Position numbers and translations under genes: made by a program. This document shows, one piece after another, positions 8,107 to 15,195 of a stretch of 64,000 nt of DNA. The notes under the pieces are model-generated. The model saw only the letters and a list, made by a program, of their open reading frames with translations, did not search any database and was not told the origin of the DNA. Origin of the DNA: Paracoccus litorisediminis (GTDB lineage Bacteria > Pseudomonadota > Alphaproteobacteria > Rhodobacterales > Rhodobacteraceae); NCBI RefSeq assembly GCF_009711205.1, contig NZ_WMIG01000005.1, positions 186,001 to 250,000 of the forward strand, given 5' to 3'. Position 1 is the first letter of the stretch. Every line of letters starts with the position of its first letter.

Positions 8107-9696
8107 ATGACAGAGGCGGATTACATCATCGTGGGCGGCGGATCGACCGGTTGCGTCATGGCCTCGCGCCTTAGCGAGGATCAGGGCAGCGAAGTCGTCC
8201 TGCTTGAGGAAGGGCCGCGCGATCGCAGTCCGTGGATCCATATCCCCGGCGCCTATTACAAGACCGCGCAAGGCCCCCTGCTGAAACGCATGCCGTGGGA
8301 GCCGACGGATGCCCAGAACCGCGCGGAACAGCCGACGATGGTGCAGGCCAGCGTGCTGGGCGGCGGCTCCTCGGTCAATGCGATGATCTACATACGCGGC
8401 AATCCCGATGATTACGCCATGTGGGAAAGCCTTGGAGCAACCGGCTGGAACTATGGCGATGTCCTGCCCTATTTCCGCAAGGCCGAGGCGAACAACCGTT
8501 TCTGCAACGAGGCGCATGGCATGGACGGGCCGCTTGGCGTCTCGGATATCGAACGCATCCACCCGCTAACCCGCGCTTGGCTGCAGGCATGCCAGCAAAA
8601 GGGGTTGCCGCTGAACCCGGATTTCAACTCTGGCGATCAGGCGGGCTGCGGGCTTTACCAGATCACGGCGCGGGACGGGCGGCGCAGCAGCGCGGCGGTC
8701 GCCTATCTGAAGCCCGCGAAGAAGCGGCGAAACTTGACGATCACGACCGGGGCAAAGGTGCTGCGCGTCCTGACCGAGAAAGGTCGCGCGGTGGGCGTCG
8801 AATATGTCATGGCTGGCAAGGTCCGGACCATCCGCGCCCGGCGCGAGGTGATCCTGTCGGCCGGCGCGATCAATACGCCAAAGCTTCTGATGCTGTCGGG
8901 GATCGGCCCCGCAGGCGAGCTTACGCGCCACGGGATCGAGGTCGTGCATGACCTGCCCGGCGTCGGCCAGAACCTTCAGGACCATATTGAGATCTCGCTG
9001 ATCTATCAGCTGAACGGTCCCCACAGCTACGACAAGTACAAGAAGCCTCACTGGAAGGCGCTTGCGGGCCTCAACTATCTGATGTTCCGGGATGGTCCGG
9101 CGGCGTCGAACCTGATCGAGGGCGGTGCCTTCTGGTGGGCTGATCGCGCCGAGAAGCATCCCGACATGCAATATTTCATGGTCGTGGGCGCCGGGATCGA
9201 GGAAGGGGTCGAGGCGGTGCCGGGTGGCAATGGCTGCACCGTCAACCTTGGCCAGATCCGACCACGCTCGCGCGGGGAAGTGCGGCTGAACAGCGCCGAC
9301 CCCGCCGCCCATCCACGGGTGATCCCGAACTATTTCGGCGATCCCCATGACCTTGAGACGATCACCGACGGCACGCTTTTCGCGCTGGAGGTGATGGAGC
9401 AATCGGCTATCAGCCGCTATGTCGCGCGCCGCCAACTGCCCGAGGCGGGACCAATCTCCCGCGATCAGGTGCGCCGGTTCTGCCAGACCGCTGCCCATGC
9501 TGCCCTGCATCCGGCAGGCACGTGCCGCGCGGGCCGCGACGAGATGGCCGTGGTCGATCCGGAACTGCGCGTCCACGGGATCGACGGGCTGCGCGTCGCC
9601 GACGCCTCGATCATGCCCACGCTGATCTCGGGCAATCCCAATGCGGTCTGCATCATGATCGGCGAGAAGCTCGCCGACATGATGCGCCGCGCCTGA
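8107..9696 (+). CDS. GMC-family FAD-dependent oxidoreductase (choline/alcohol dehydrogenase type)
   Basis: 529 residues from the ATG at 8107, which has AAAGGA about nine bases upstream (the ATG at 8098 is too close to it). Residues 7-16 form the FAD dinucleotide fold IIVGGGSTGC. ASVLGGGSSVNAMIYIRGN matches the GMC signature 1, and LSAGAINTPKLLMLSGIGP is signature 2. The C-terminal ALHPAGTC holds the active-site His; the usual CRMG is CRAG here. GMC enzymes oxidise alcohols, polyols or sugar hydroxyls. It diverges from the TIM-barrel gene across the shared operators and is followed by a secreted esterase, so it probably acts on a hydroxyl group of the compound degraded by this regulon. Confidence 0.88.
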   Translation: MTEADYIIVGGGSTGCVMASRLSEDQGSEVVLLEEGPRDRSPWIHIPGAYYKTAQGPLLKRMPWEPTDAQNRAEQPTMVQASVLGGGSSVNAMIYIRGNPDDYAMWESLGATGWNYGDVLPYFRKAEANNRFCNEAHGMDGPLGVSDIERIHPLTRAWLQACQQKGLPLNPDFNSGDQAGCGLYQITARDGRRSSAAVAYLKPAKKRRNLTITTGAKVLRVLTEKGRAVGVEYVMAGKVRTIRARREVILSAGAINTPKLLMLSGIGPAGELTRHGIEVVHDLPGVGQNLQDHIEISLIYQLNGPHSYDKYKKPHWKALAGLNYLMFRDGPAASNLIEGGAFWWADRAEKHPDMQYFMVVGAGIEEGVEAVPGGNGCTVNLGQIRPRSRGEVRLNSADPAAHPRVIPNYFGDPHDLETITDGTLFALEVMEQSAISRYVARRQLPEAGPISRDQVRRFCQTAAHAALHPAGTCRAGRDEMAVVDPELRVHGIDGLRVADASIMPTLISGNPNAVCIMIGEKLADMMRRA

Positions 9697-9717
9697 CACC
9701 CAACAAGGAGAGAGCAT

Positions 9718-10596
9718 ATGACCCTGAGACTTGCGGCCCTTGGCCTTGCGGCACTGTCGGCCACGATGGCCGTGGCGGGTGAGAAAACCGTGACCGTGGA
9801 GCGCGCCGACAAGCGGATCGCGGGTATCCTGACCCTTCCCGAGGGCGCGGAAAATCCCCCGGTCGTTTTGATGCTGCACGGCTTTACCGGCTCCAAGAAC
9901 GAATTCACCGTCGCCGGAACTCAGACCGGCCTTTTCACCCTGATGGCAGAGGAACTTGCCAAGGCCGGGATCGCCTCGCTCAGGATCGACTTTGCCGGGT
10001 CGGGCGAAAGCTCCGGTAAGTGGGCGAACACGACCTTCTCGGGCCAGATCGCCGATGCAGTGGATGCCTTCGACTATCTTCAGGCATTGCCGGGCGTCGA
10101 TGGACATCGCATTGGCATCCTGGGCTACAGTCAGGGCGGGCTGGTCGGCGCGCATCTAGCCGCCGCCCGCCCCGAAACACGTGCAGCGGTGCTCTGGGCG
10201 CCCGTCGCCAATCCGATGGCGACCTATGCGACAATCATGGGCGCAGACAAGGTGGCAGAGGGCCTTGCCGCCACCAGCGACCATGCGGTGACCGCCGATC
10301 TGTCATGGGGCGGCCAGACTACGCTGAACGGGGCCTTTTTCCACGAATTGCCCGAGACTTCCGCGGCGGCTGCGCTTGCGTCCTATCCCGGACCGCTCAG
10401 GGTCATCGCCGGCCGGAACGAGACGATCGTGGCCCCGCAACCTTACGCCGCCCAACAATTGCTACGCTACCACGCCGGGGCCGAGGACCTTGTTCTGCTG
10501 GAATCCGACCACGATTTTGGGGCCGGGACGTCGGACGCGTTGGTCCGGGCCGAGCTTGCGCCACGGACTGTCGGATGGTTCCGCGACAACCTGTGA
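9718..10596 (+). CDS. Exported alpha/beta hydrolase (esterase type)
   Basis: 292 residues with a signal peptide (core RLAALGLAALSATMAVAG, cleavage near residue 20) and an AAGGAG ribosome site. The fold is clear: PPVVLMLHGFTGSKNEF gives the oxyanion-hole HG motif, IGILGYSQGG holds the nucleophile Ser, and LLESDHDF near the C-terminus supplies the catalytic His, with an Asp expected before it. It is closest in layout to periplasmic feruloyl/cinnamoyl-type esterases. It follows the GMC gene by 21 bp and probably shares its transcript. A role in removing an acyl group from the substrate before import is inferred from the export signal and context. Confidence 0.85.
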   Translation: MTLRLAALGLAALSATMAVAGEKTVTVERADKRIAGILTLPEGAENPPVVLMLHGFTGSKNEFTVAGTQTGLFTLMAEELAKAGIASLRIDFAGSGESSGKWANTTFSGQIADAVDAFDYLQALPGVDGHRIGILGYSQGGLVGAHLAAARPETRAAVLWAPVANPMATYATIMGADKVAEGLAATSDHAVTADLSWGGQTTLNGAFFHELPETSAAAALASYPGPLRVIAGRNETIVAPQPYAAQQLLRYHAGAEDLVLLESDHDFGAGTSDALVRAELAPRTVGWFRDNL

Positions 10597-10602
10597 CGGG
10601 AT

Positions 10603-10622
10603 GCGGGCCCGACCGGGCCCGC
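10603..10622. terminator. Hairpin between convergent genes
   Basis: The arms GCGGGCCC (10603-10610) and GGGCCCGC (10615-10622) pair perfectly around GACC. The site lies directly between the esterase stop (+) and the VOC stop (-), so it probably ends transcription from both sides. No long U tract follows. Confidence 0.6.
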
Positions 10623-10629
10623 GTCAAAA

Positions 10630-11007
10630 TCAAACAGTGATCTCGATCAGAGTGCCGTCGGGGGCGGCGACTGTCGCCTCGAAATAGCCGTCCCCGGTCC
10701 AGCGTGGGCCGGACAGCAAAAGCCCCATCGCGGCAAAGGCCCCCGCCTTGTCGCGAACCGCCTGCTCGCTGCCAAGGGCAAGGGCGACATGCGCCCAGCC
10801 CTCGGCCTCGGGCGGGGCTGCCGCGATCCAGGGACCAGTCATCAGTTCGATCCGCGGCCCCTCCGGCAGGCTCAGGAAGACCGAGCGGAATCCCGGCCGG
10901 TTGCGGCTGGCATATTCGGCAGAGGCCGTGGCGCCGAAATTTCGGCACCAGAACTCGACTGCACCCGACAGATCGCGGGACCAAAGTGCGACATGCTCAA
11001 TCCGCAT
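10630..11007 (-). CDS. VOC (glyoxalase/bleomycin-resistance) family protein
   Basis: A 125-residue single-module vicinal-oxygen-chelate protein. It opens MRIEHVALWSRDLSGAVEF, with the first metal-ligand His, contains GWAHVALALG for the second ligand, and ends in PDGTLIEITV with the terminal Glu. Its length is typical for a two-repeat VOC domain. Members are metal-dependent isomerases, lyases or dioxygenases, and the sequence alone does not choose between them. It is the last gene of the minus-strand unit 14093-10630, with only 3 bp to the GH3 gene, so an auxiliary role in the same pathway is likely. Confidence 0.82.
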   Translation of the reverse strand: MRIEHVALWSRDLSGAVEFWCRNFGATASAEYASRNRPGFRSVFLSLPEGPRIELMTGPWIAAAPPEAEGWAHVALALGSEQAVRDKAGAFAAMGLLLSGPRWTGDGYFEATVAAPDGTLIEITV

Positions 11008-11010
11008 CCC

Positions 11011-12012
11011 TCAGACCTCCGTGCTGTCGGCAAGGGCGCGGACGCGGGCGGCGGCATCGGCCAGCCGCGCCTCGGGAAGCGTTCCGTCGGATACTGCCGC
11101 AAGGATGCGTGTTCGGATTTCTTCGAGGTCGTTCGCGGCCGAGAGGAGCAGCAGGTCCGATCCTGCCGCAAGCGCCGCGATAGCCGCGCCCGCCACGTTA
11201 CGTTCGCCCCGCAAGGTGCCGATGGCGTCCAGATCGTCACTGACCACCAGCCCGGTAAAGCCCATCTCACGAAGCCGGCCAATGGTCGGAGCGGAAAGGG
11301 AGGACGGCATGACCGGGTCCATTCCCGGCACCAGAGCCGGGCCGGTCATTATCGCGCGCGCCTCCGCATTGATTGCCGCGCGCATCGGGATCATCCCCGG
11401 TGCCAGATCCCCTGCCCCGCCGCTGACCGTCGCCACCTCGATCGCCGGATCGCCGTCGATATCGTGATGGCCGGGGAAATGCTTGGCGCAGGAAATGATG
11501 CCCGCCGACTCGACCCCCCGGATAAAGGCCGCAGCGACGCGCGCGACCTCGTCCGGATCGGTGCCCAACGTGCGGCCCGAAAGCCAAGGATTGCGGCCGG
11601 TCACCACGTCCAGCACAGGGGACAGGAACAGCGTCACTCCCATCCCGCGCGCGGCGGTGGCAATGTCGAAGGATATCCGCTCGATCTCGCCCGAGGAGGC
11701 CGCGCTCAGGTCATCCGGCAGGGCCGCGACCAGCCCGTGCAGCCGGCAAATGCCCGCAGGCTCCTGATCCAATGCGACCAGCGCAGGTCCGGCGCGATGG
11801 CGAATCTGCTGCGTCAGGTTGCGAATGTCTTCGGCGGTCTCAGTTGCACGGCGCGCCTTGGACATCGCGCGGCCGACATATTCGTCGCGGGTCTCGCCGA
11901 TCAGGAAGGCCCGCCCACCCTCATCCAGGAACCGTGCCAGAGGGTCGGTCAGGTCAAGATCGTCGATCGCGGGCAAGAGGACGGCATAGGCGTCCGACTT
12001 GGAGTTCGTCAT
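11011..12012 (-). CDS. Glycoside hydrolase family 3 protein (NagZ-like)
   Basis: 333 residues, the length of one-domain GH3 N-acetyl-glucosaminidases. Motifs in order: LDQEPAGICRL at 81-91, which corresponds to the substrate-binding D-E-G-R-V-x-R segment; KHFPGHHD at 177-184; and SDDLDAIG at 258-265, with Asp259 the expected nucleophile. There is no signal peptide, so it acts in the cytoplasm. NagZ proper removes GlcNAc from muropeptides. The catabolic context, with a sugar ABC transporter, suggests hydrolysis of a beta-linked (amino)sugar from the imported compound instead. Its start overlaps the stop of the upstream lyase gene by 4 bp (ATGA), showing translational coupling. Confidence 0.85.
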   Translation of the reverse strand: MTNSKSDAYAVLLPAIDDLDLTDPLARFLDEGGRAFLIGETRDEYVGRAMSKARRATETAEDIRNLTQQIRHRAGPALVALDQEPAGICRLHGLVAALPDDLSAASSGEIERISFDIATAARGMGVTLFLSPVLDVVTGRNPWLSGRTLGTDPDEVARVAAAFIRGVESAGIISCAKHFPGHHDIDGDPAIEVATVSGGAGDLAPGMIPMRAAINAEARAIMTGPALVPGMDPVMPSSLSAPTIGRLREMGFTGLVVSDDLDAIGTLRGERNVAGAAIAALAAGSDLLLLSAANDLEEIRTRILAAVSDGTLPEARLADAAARVRALADSTEV

Positions 12013-13385
12013 GTGTTATCCGTAACTGAGGTGAACGGGCCAAGCCCGTAGTGACGCATCGCCTCGTCCAGCGCCATTCCTGCGGCGACAGATGAGGCAA
12101 TGGCAGCCGCAATCTCGGGGCCGACCATGGTCGTCAGCCCTGCGATCAGCGTATGGGGGTCAGAGAGATGCGCGGCGCATGCGCTGGGGTCGGGGCGGAT
12201 GCCGTCAACGCAGCGCCGGGCAAGGATGCGGGCGGCATTGGTGATCATGCCGATACCGGTCAGTAGACAATGCGCGATCAGCGGCTCGAAGGGATTGCGT
12301 TGCAACTGCCCCGCCTGTGCCGCCATGCCGACCGAGGCATCAGCCCCCGCGACATGGATCGCGACCTGATTGATCATCTCGGGGATAACCGGGTTCATCT
12401 TGCCCTCGACTACCGGCGAGCCATGCTGCACCGCAGGCAGCAATATTTCACCCAATCCCCCGCGCGGACCGCAGGACAGCAGGCGCAGATCGCTGGCGAT
12501 CTTGGACATGGTCAGCGCGACGCCGCGCAACATGCCCGAGAATTGTACCAGATCCGCCGTGCTCCAGGCAGCCGAGACCAGATCCTCGGCCCGGCTCAAC
12601 GGCAACTCGGTCAGGCGCTGCAACTCGGCGATCACGGCATCGGCGAATTCGGGTTGCGCGGTCAGGCCGCTGCCGACCATCGTCCCGCCAAGGTTCAGCC
12701 CGGCCAGCGCCTGTGAGGCAGGCCAGATCCGCGCGCCTTCCTGCCTGAGCGCGCTGGCGAATGCGGTGAACTCCTCGCCCAGCGTCATCGGCACGGCGTC
12801 CTGCAGATGGGTGCGGGCAAGCTTCAGGATGCCCGCAAACTCTTGCCCCTTGGCGGCAAAGGCGTCGGCCAGATCCCGGACGGCCGCTTCCAGATGCGGC
12901 GCGGCCTGCATCAAGGCGATGCGCAGCGCGGTGGCATGCACATCCGTCGTCGATTGCGACCGGTTTACATCGCGGACCGGGTGCAGATGCTCGTATTGCC
13001 CGCAGACGTGGCCCATCAGTTCCAGCCCGCGATTGGCGATGACCTCGTTCATGTTCATATGGCTCGACGTGCCGCCGCCGCCCTGAAAGACATCGACGAT
13101 GAACTGAGTAGCATGCTGGCCCGCCATCAGCTCATCACAGACCCGGCCGATCACCTCGGCCTTGCGCGCCGAGAGCTTTCCCAGACGATGGTTGGCCATC
13201 GCCGCGGCCTTCTTCGTCAGAGCCATGGCATGGATTAGCGGTTGAAGTGCCTCTATCTGCATGCCCGAGACCGGGAAGTTCTCGGCGGCGCGTAGCGTGT
13301 TGATACCGTAAAGCGCATCGCCAGGCAGCTTGCGGCTGCCCAGCTCGTCCGTCTCGGTTCGGGTCCATGATCCGCCAGAGATCAT
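12009..13385 (-). CDS. Aspartase/fumarase superfamily lyase
   Basis: 458 residues, the usual length of aspartate ammonia-lyase. Conserved blocks are present: PGDALYGINTLRAAENFP at 21-38, GGGGTSSHMNMNEVIANR at 102-119, VNRSQSTTDVHATA at 140-153, RTHLQDAVP at 191-199 and GSPVVEGKMNP at 322-332, the mobile loop with the catalytic Ser. Two positions differ from the classic enzymes: the Met of GSxxMPxKxN is Val, and the block HPNDHVNxSQS reads HPVRDVNRSQS. It surely eliminates an amino or hydroxy group beside a carboxylate, but the substrate may not be L-aspartate. It overlaps the GH3 gene by 4 bp and follows the 231-aa protein gene by 12 bp. Confidence 0.85.
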   Translation of the reverse strand: MISGGSWTRTETDELGSRKLPGDALYGINTLRAAENFPVSGMQIEALQPLIHAMALTKKAAAMANHRLGKLSARKAEVIGRVCDELMAGQHATQFIVDVFQGGGGTSSHMNMNEVIANRGLELMGHVCGQYEHLHPVRDVNRSQSTTDVHATALRIALMQAAPHLEAAVRDLADAFAAKGQEFAGILKLARTHLQDAVPMTLGEEFTAFASALRQEGARIWPASQALAGLNLGGTMVGSGLTAQPEFADAVIAELQRLTELPLSRAEDLVSAAWSTADLVQFSGMLRGVALTMSKIASDLRLLSCGPRGGLGEILLPAVQHGSPVVEGKMNPVIPEMINQVAIHVAGADASVGMAAQAGQLQRNPFEPLIAHCLLTGIGMITNAARILARRCVDGIRPDPSACAAHLSDPHTLIAGLTTMVGPEIAAAIASSVAAGMALDEAMRHYGLGPFTSVTDNT

Positions 13386-13397
13386 CGCAATGACCTG

Positions 13398-14093
13398 TCA
13401 GCCCTGCGGGTGCAGTTCGACCGCGAGCCACACCGAATCGGTGTCGGCATAGTAGCGGTGCCAAGGATAGGTCCATTGGTTCGGACCGGTCACGCGGCAG
13501 AACGGGTCATGCGAATAGCCGATCGGCATTACCACGTCCTCATAGAGGGTTTCGGCGTCGCGCTCGCGGAACTTCTGCATCCGGCCAAGGCCGTGGATCT
13601 GGGTATGCACCTCAAGGAAAGGGTGCTCGTTATGGATGAAGCAGTCGGTATCGCCCGGCGACCACCACAGGTTCAGCTTCAGCTCAAATTCCTGCGGTGC
13701 CTCGGGCGACTTGCGTTCGTTGGTGAAGACCCGGGCGTCGGTCGTCACCCTGCCGATGCTGTCCTGGGCCGAGATGAAAAGCGGCGTGTCGCGGGGAAAG
13801 CTCTTGATCCGGTTGCCGAGCCAGTCCCAGCCGCGGAACATGCAGCCGCCAAGATTGGTGGGCTGGCGCACCTTGATGATCACCGCGCGATCCGCCGACT
13901 TGATCGTCCCGCCCTTGAGCCAGGTCGATTTCCATGCAGGAACGATCGCCGGATGGTCGTTGCCCGTTACCATCGGCTCGGGGCTCAGGTTGACGACGAC
14001 GGCGTCCTCGACTGCGAAATCGCGGGCGTTTTCAACAAGCTTTGCCAGAATGAAGTCATCGGCAAAGGCAAGGTCTCTAGTCTGGTTGTGCAT
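13398..14093 (-). CDS. Unknown 231-aa protein, cupin-like features
   Basis: The start is taken at the ATG at 14093; longer readings would reach into poorly coding sequence. The product is soluble, with many His and acidic residues towards the C-terminus: DTDCFIHNEHPFLEVHTQIH near 165-185 and PWHRYYADTDSVWLAVELHP at the end. The spacing of His, Glu and aromatic residues resembles a cupin barrel with a metal site, but I cannot assign a family. As first gene of the minus-strand unit (with lyase, GH3 and VOC) under a TGACGCA operator, it is probably an enzyme or binding protein of the pathway. Confidence 0.65.
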   Translation of the reverse strand: MHNQTRDLAFADDFILAKLVENARDFAVEDAVVVNLSPEPMVTGNDHPAIVPAWKSTWLKGGTIKSADRAVIIKVRQPTNLGGCMFRGWDWLGNRIKSFPRDTPLFISAQDSIGRVTTDARVFTNERKSPEAPQEFELKLNLWWSPGDTDCFIHNEHPFLEVHTQIHGLGRMQKFRERDAETLYEDVVMPIGYSHDPFCRVTGPNQWTYPWHRYYADTDSVWLAVELHPQG

Positions 14094-14142
14094 ATGCTCG
14101 GCCTTTCGGGTTCTGTTGCACCCAAGACAGCACGGAACCATG

Positions 14143-14189
14143 GCGCAAACCATTGCGCGACAGGCCTAAAACTGACGCAGACTGACGCG
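14143..14189. promoter_or_regulatory. Operator upstream of the minus-strand unit
   Basis: TGACGCA at 14173-14179 and TGACGCG at 14183-14189 repeat with the 10-bp period seen at 7990 and 15065. A separate inverted repeat, GCGCAA (14143-14148) and TTGCGC (14153-14158), lies between it and the ATG at 14093. The region separates the 231-aa protein gene from the 3' end of the regulator gene and is the likely promoter of the unit 14093-10630. Confidence 0.65.
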
Positions 14190-14208
14190 GAAAAAACCGC
14201 CCAGCGCG

Positions 14209-15042
14209 TCAGGCCGGTTTGATCATGTCGGGGCTTTCTCCCAGATATTCGCGCGCCTCGCGCGGGATCGAGGGATCGTTCATGTCAAGCGTGGTCGTCG
14301 ACTGCAATTCAGCCCGACTAAGCAAACCGGCCTTGCGATAGTGCAGCACTGCCCGTGTTGAGAAAGGCTGGCGGAACATGGTTGCCGCCACCCCGCTGAC
14401 AATGCCGAACATGAAGCGCTTGGAGCTACGCTGCACGTTTGAGAAGATGCCGAAGGTGAATTCGTTGCGCTGCACGGTCTCGAAGTCGATGGTAAACACC
14501 CTGTCCTCCACCGGGAAGGTGAAGCCGTGATACTTGAAAATGTATTCGGTCCGGGCCGGATTGTCGTAACTCGGGAAGCGCTCGATATAGTAGTGATTCA
14601 GGAAATCGCCGTTCTGGAAGATGCAGAAGGCAGAGCGCAGGATCTTGCGCGAGTAGATTGAGGAATACTGGTAGCGGTCGTAGCAGCCGACATATTCCCC
14701 CATGTCGATCTTGGTCGAGACGGCGACTGTGTCGAGGAATCGCACCACCTGGGGCGCACGGCGCAGATGGTCCAGCACGTCAAAGAAATTGCCGTCGACC
14801 AGCGCGCGGAAATGCTCGTGCTCGGCAAAAAGTACCTCTGGCCCCAAACCGAAATAATTCGCGACGATGCGGATATTCCCGGACGAGGGCATGTGCCGCC
14901 CGGACAGATACTTGTTGAACTGCTGACGATTGATGCCGAGCTTGCGGCAAATCAGCGAGATCGACCCCTGCCGATCGCAGAGCAGCCGCAGGTTGGCGGC
15001 GAAATTCGTCATCTTGTCGTCAGTGCCGGGAATTCCAGTCAT
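14209..15042 (-). CDS. HTH transcriptional regulator of the catabolic cluster
   Basis: 277 residues from the ATG at 15042. Residues about 15-60 form an XRE-like helix-turn-helix: LRLLCDRQGSISLICRKLG, then INRQQFNKYLSGRHMPSSG. The remaining 210 residues show no sensor domain that I recognise. They include a Cys/Tyr-rich stretch (YVGCYDRYQYSSIYSRKI) and probably bind a ligand. The gene diverges from the ThDP-enzyme operon, and the TGCGTCA repeats at 15065 lie 22 bp upstream of its start, so it probably controls both itself and the operon. The same repeats before two other transcription units make it the best candidate for a cluster-wide regulator. Confidence 0.75.
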   Translation of the reverse strand: MTGIPGTDDKMTNFAANLRLLCDRQGSISLICRKLGINRQQFNKYLSGRHMPSSGNIRIVANYFGLGPEVLFAEHEHFRALVDGNFFDVLDHLRRAPQVVRFLDTVAVSTKIDMGEYVGCYDRYQYSSIYSRKILRSAFCIFQNGDFLNHYYIERFPSYDNPARTEYIFKYHGFTFPVEDRVFTIDFETVQRNEFTFGIFSNVQRSSKRFMFGIVSGVAATMFRQPFSTRAVLHYRKAGLLSRAELQSTTTLDMNDPSIPREAREYLGESPDMIKPA

Positions 15043-15064
15043 CGTCCAATGCCTTCGCACTCGG

Positions 15065-15105
15065 TGCGTCAGTATGCGTCATGATTCATAGCGATGCGAA
15101 ATTGC
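15065..15105. promoter_or_regulatory. Operator between the regulator and the ThDP-enzyme operon
   Basis: TGCGTCA occurs at 15065-15071 and 15075-15081, the reverse complement of the TGACGCA pair at 7990 and 14173 with the same 10-bp period. TGCGAAATTGC at 15095-15105 is identical to the element at 8042-8052. The region would serve the regulator (minus) and the seven-gene operon (plus). Confidence 0.72.
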
Positions 15106-15195
15106 GACAAAATCGTCAAGCCCGCAGCATCAGGGAAATCGAAATCAGATTTGCACCTGATCGAAATCGGTGCAGCCAACCAGACGGGGAATGCG

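Noticed and set aside
8566..10155. A 529-codon open frame on the minus strand
   Set aside because: It lies antisense to the GMC and esterase genes, whose motifs are complete. The translation is rich in His, Arg and Gly without any motif, as expected for the antisense of G/C-rich coding DNA.
10789..12051. A 420-codon plus-strand open frame
   Set aside because: Antisense to the VOC and GH3 genes, both of which have clear motifs; no recognisable product.
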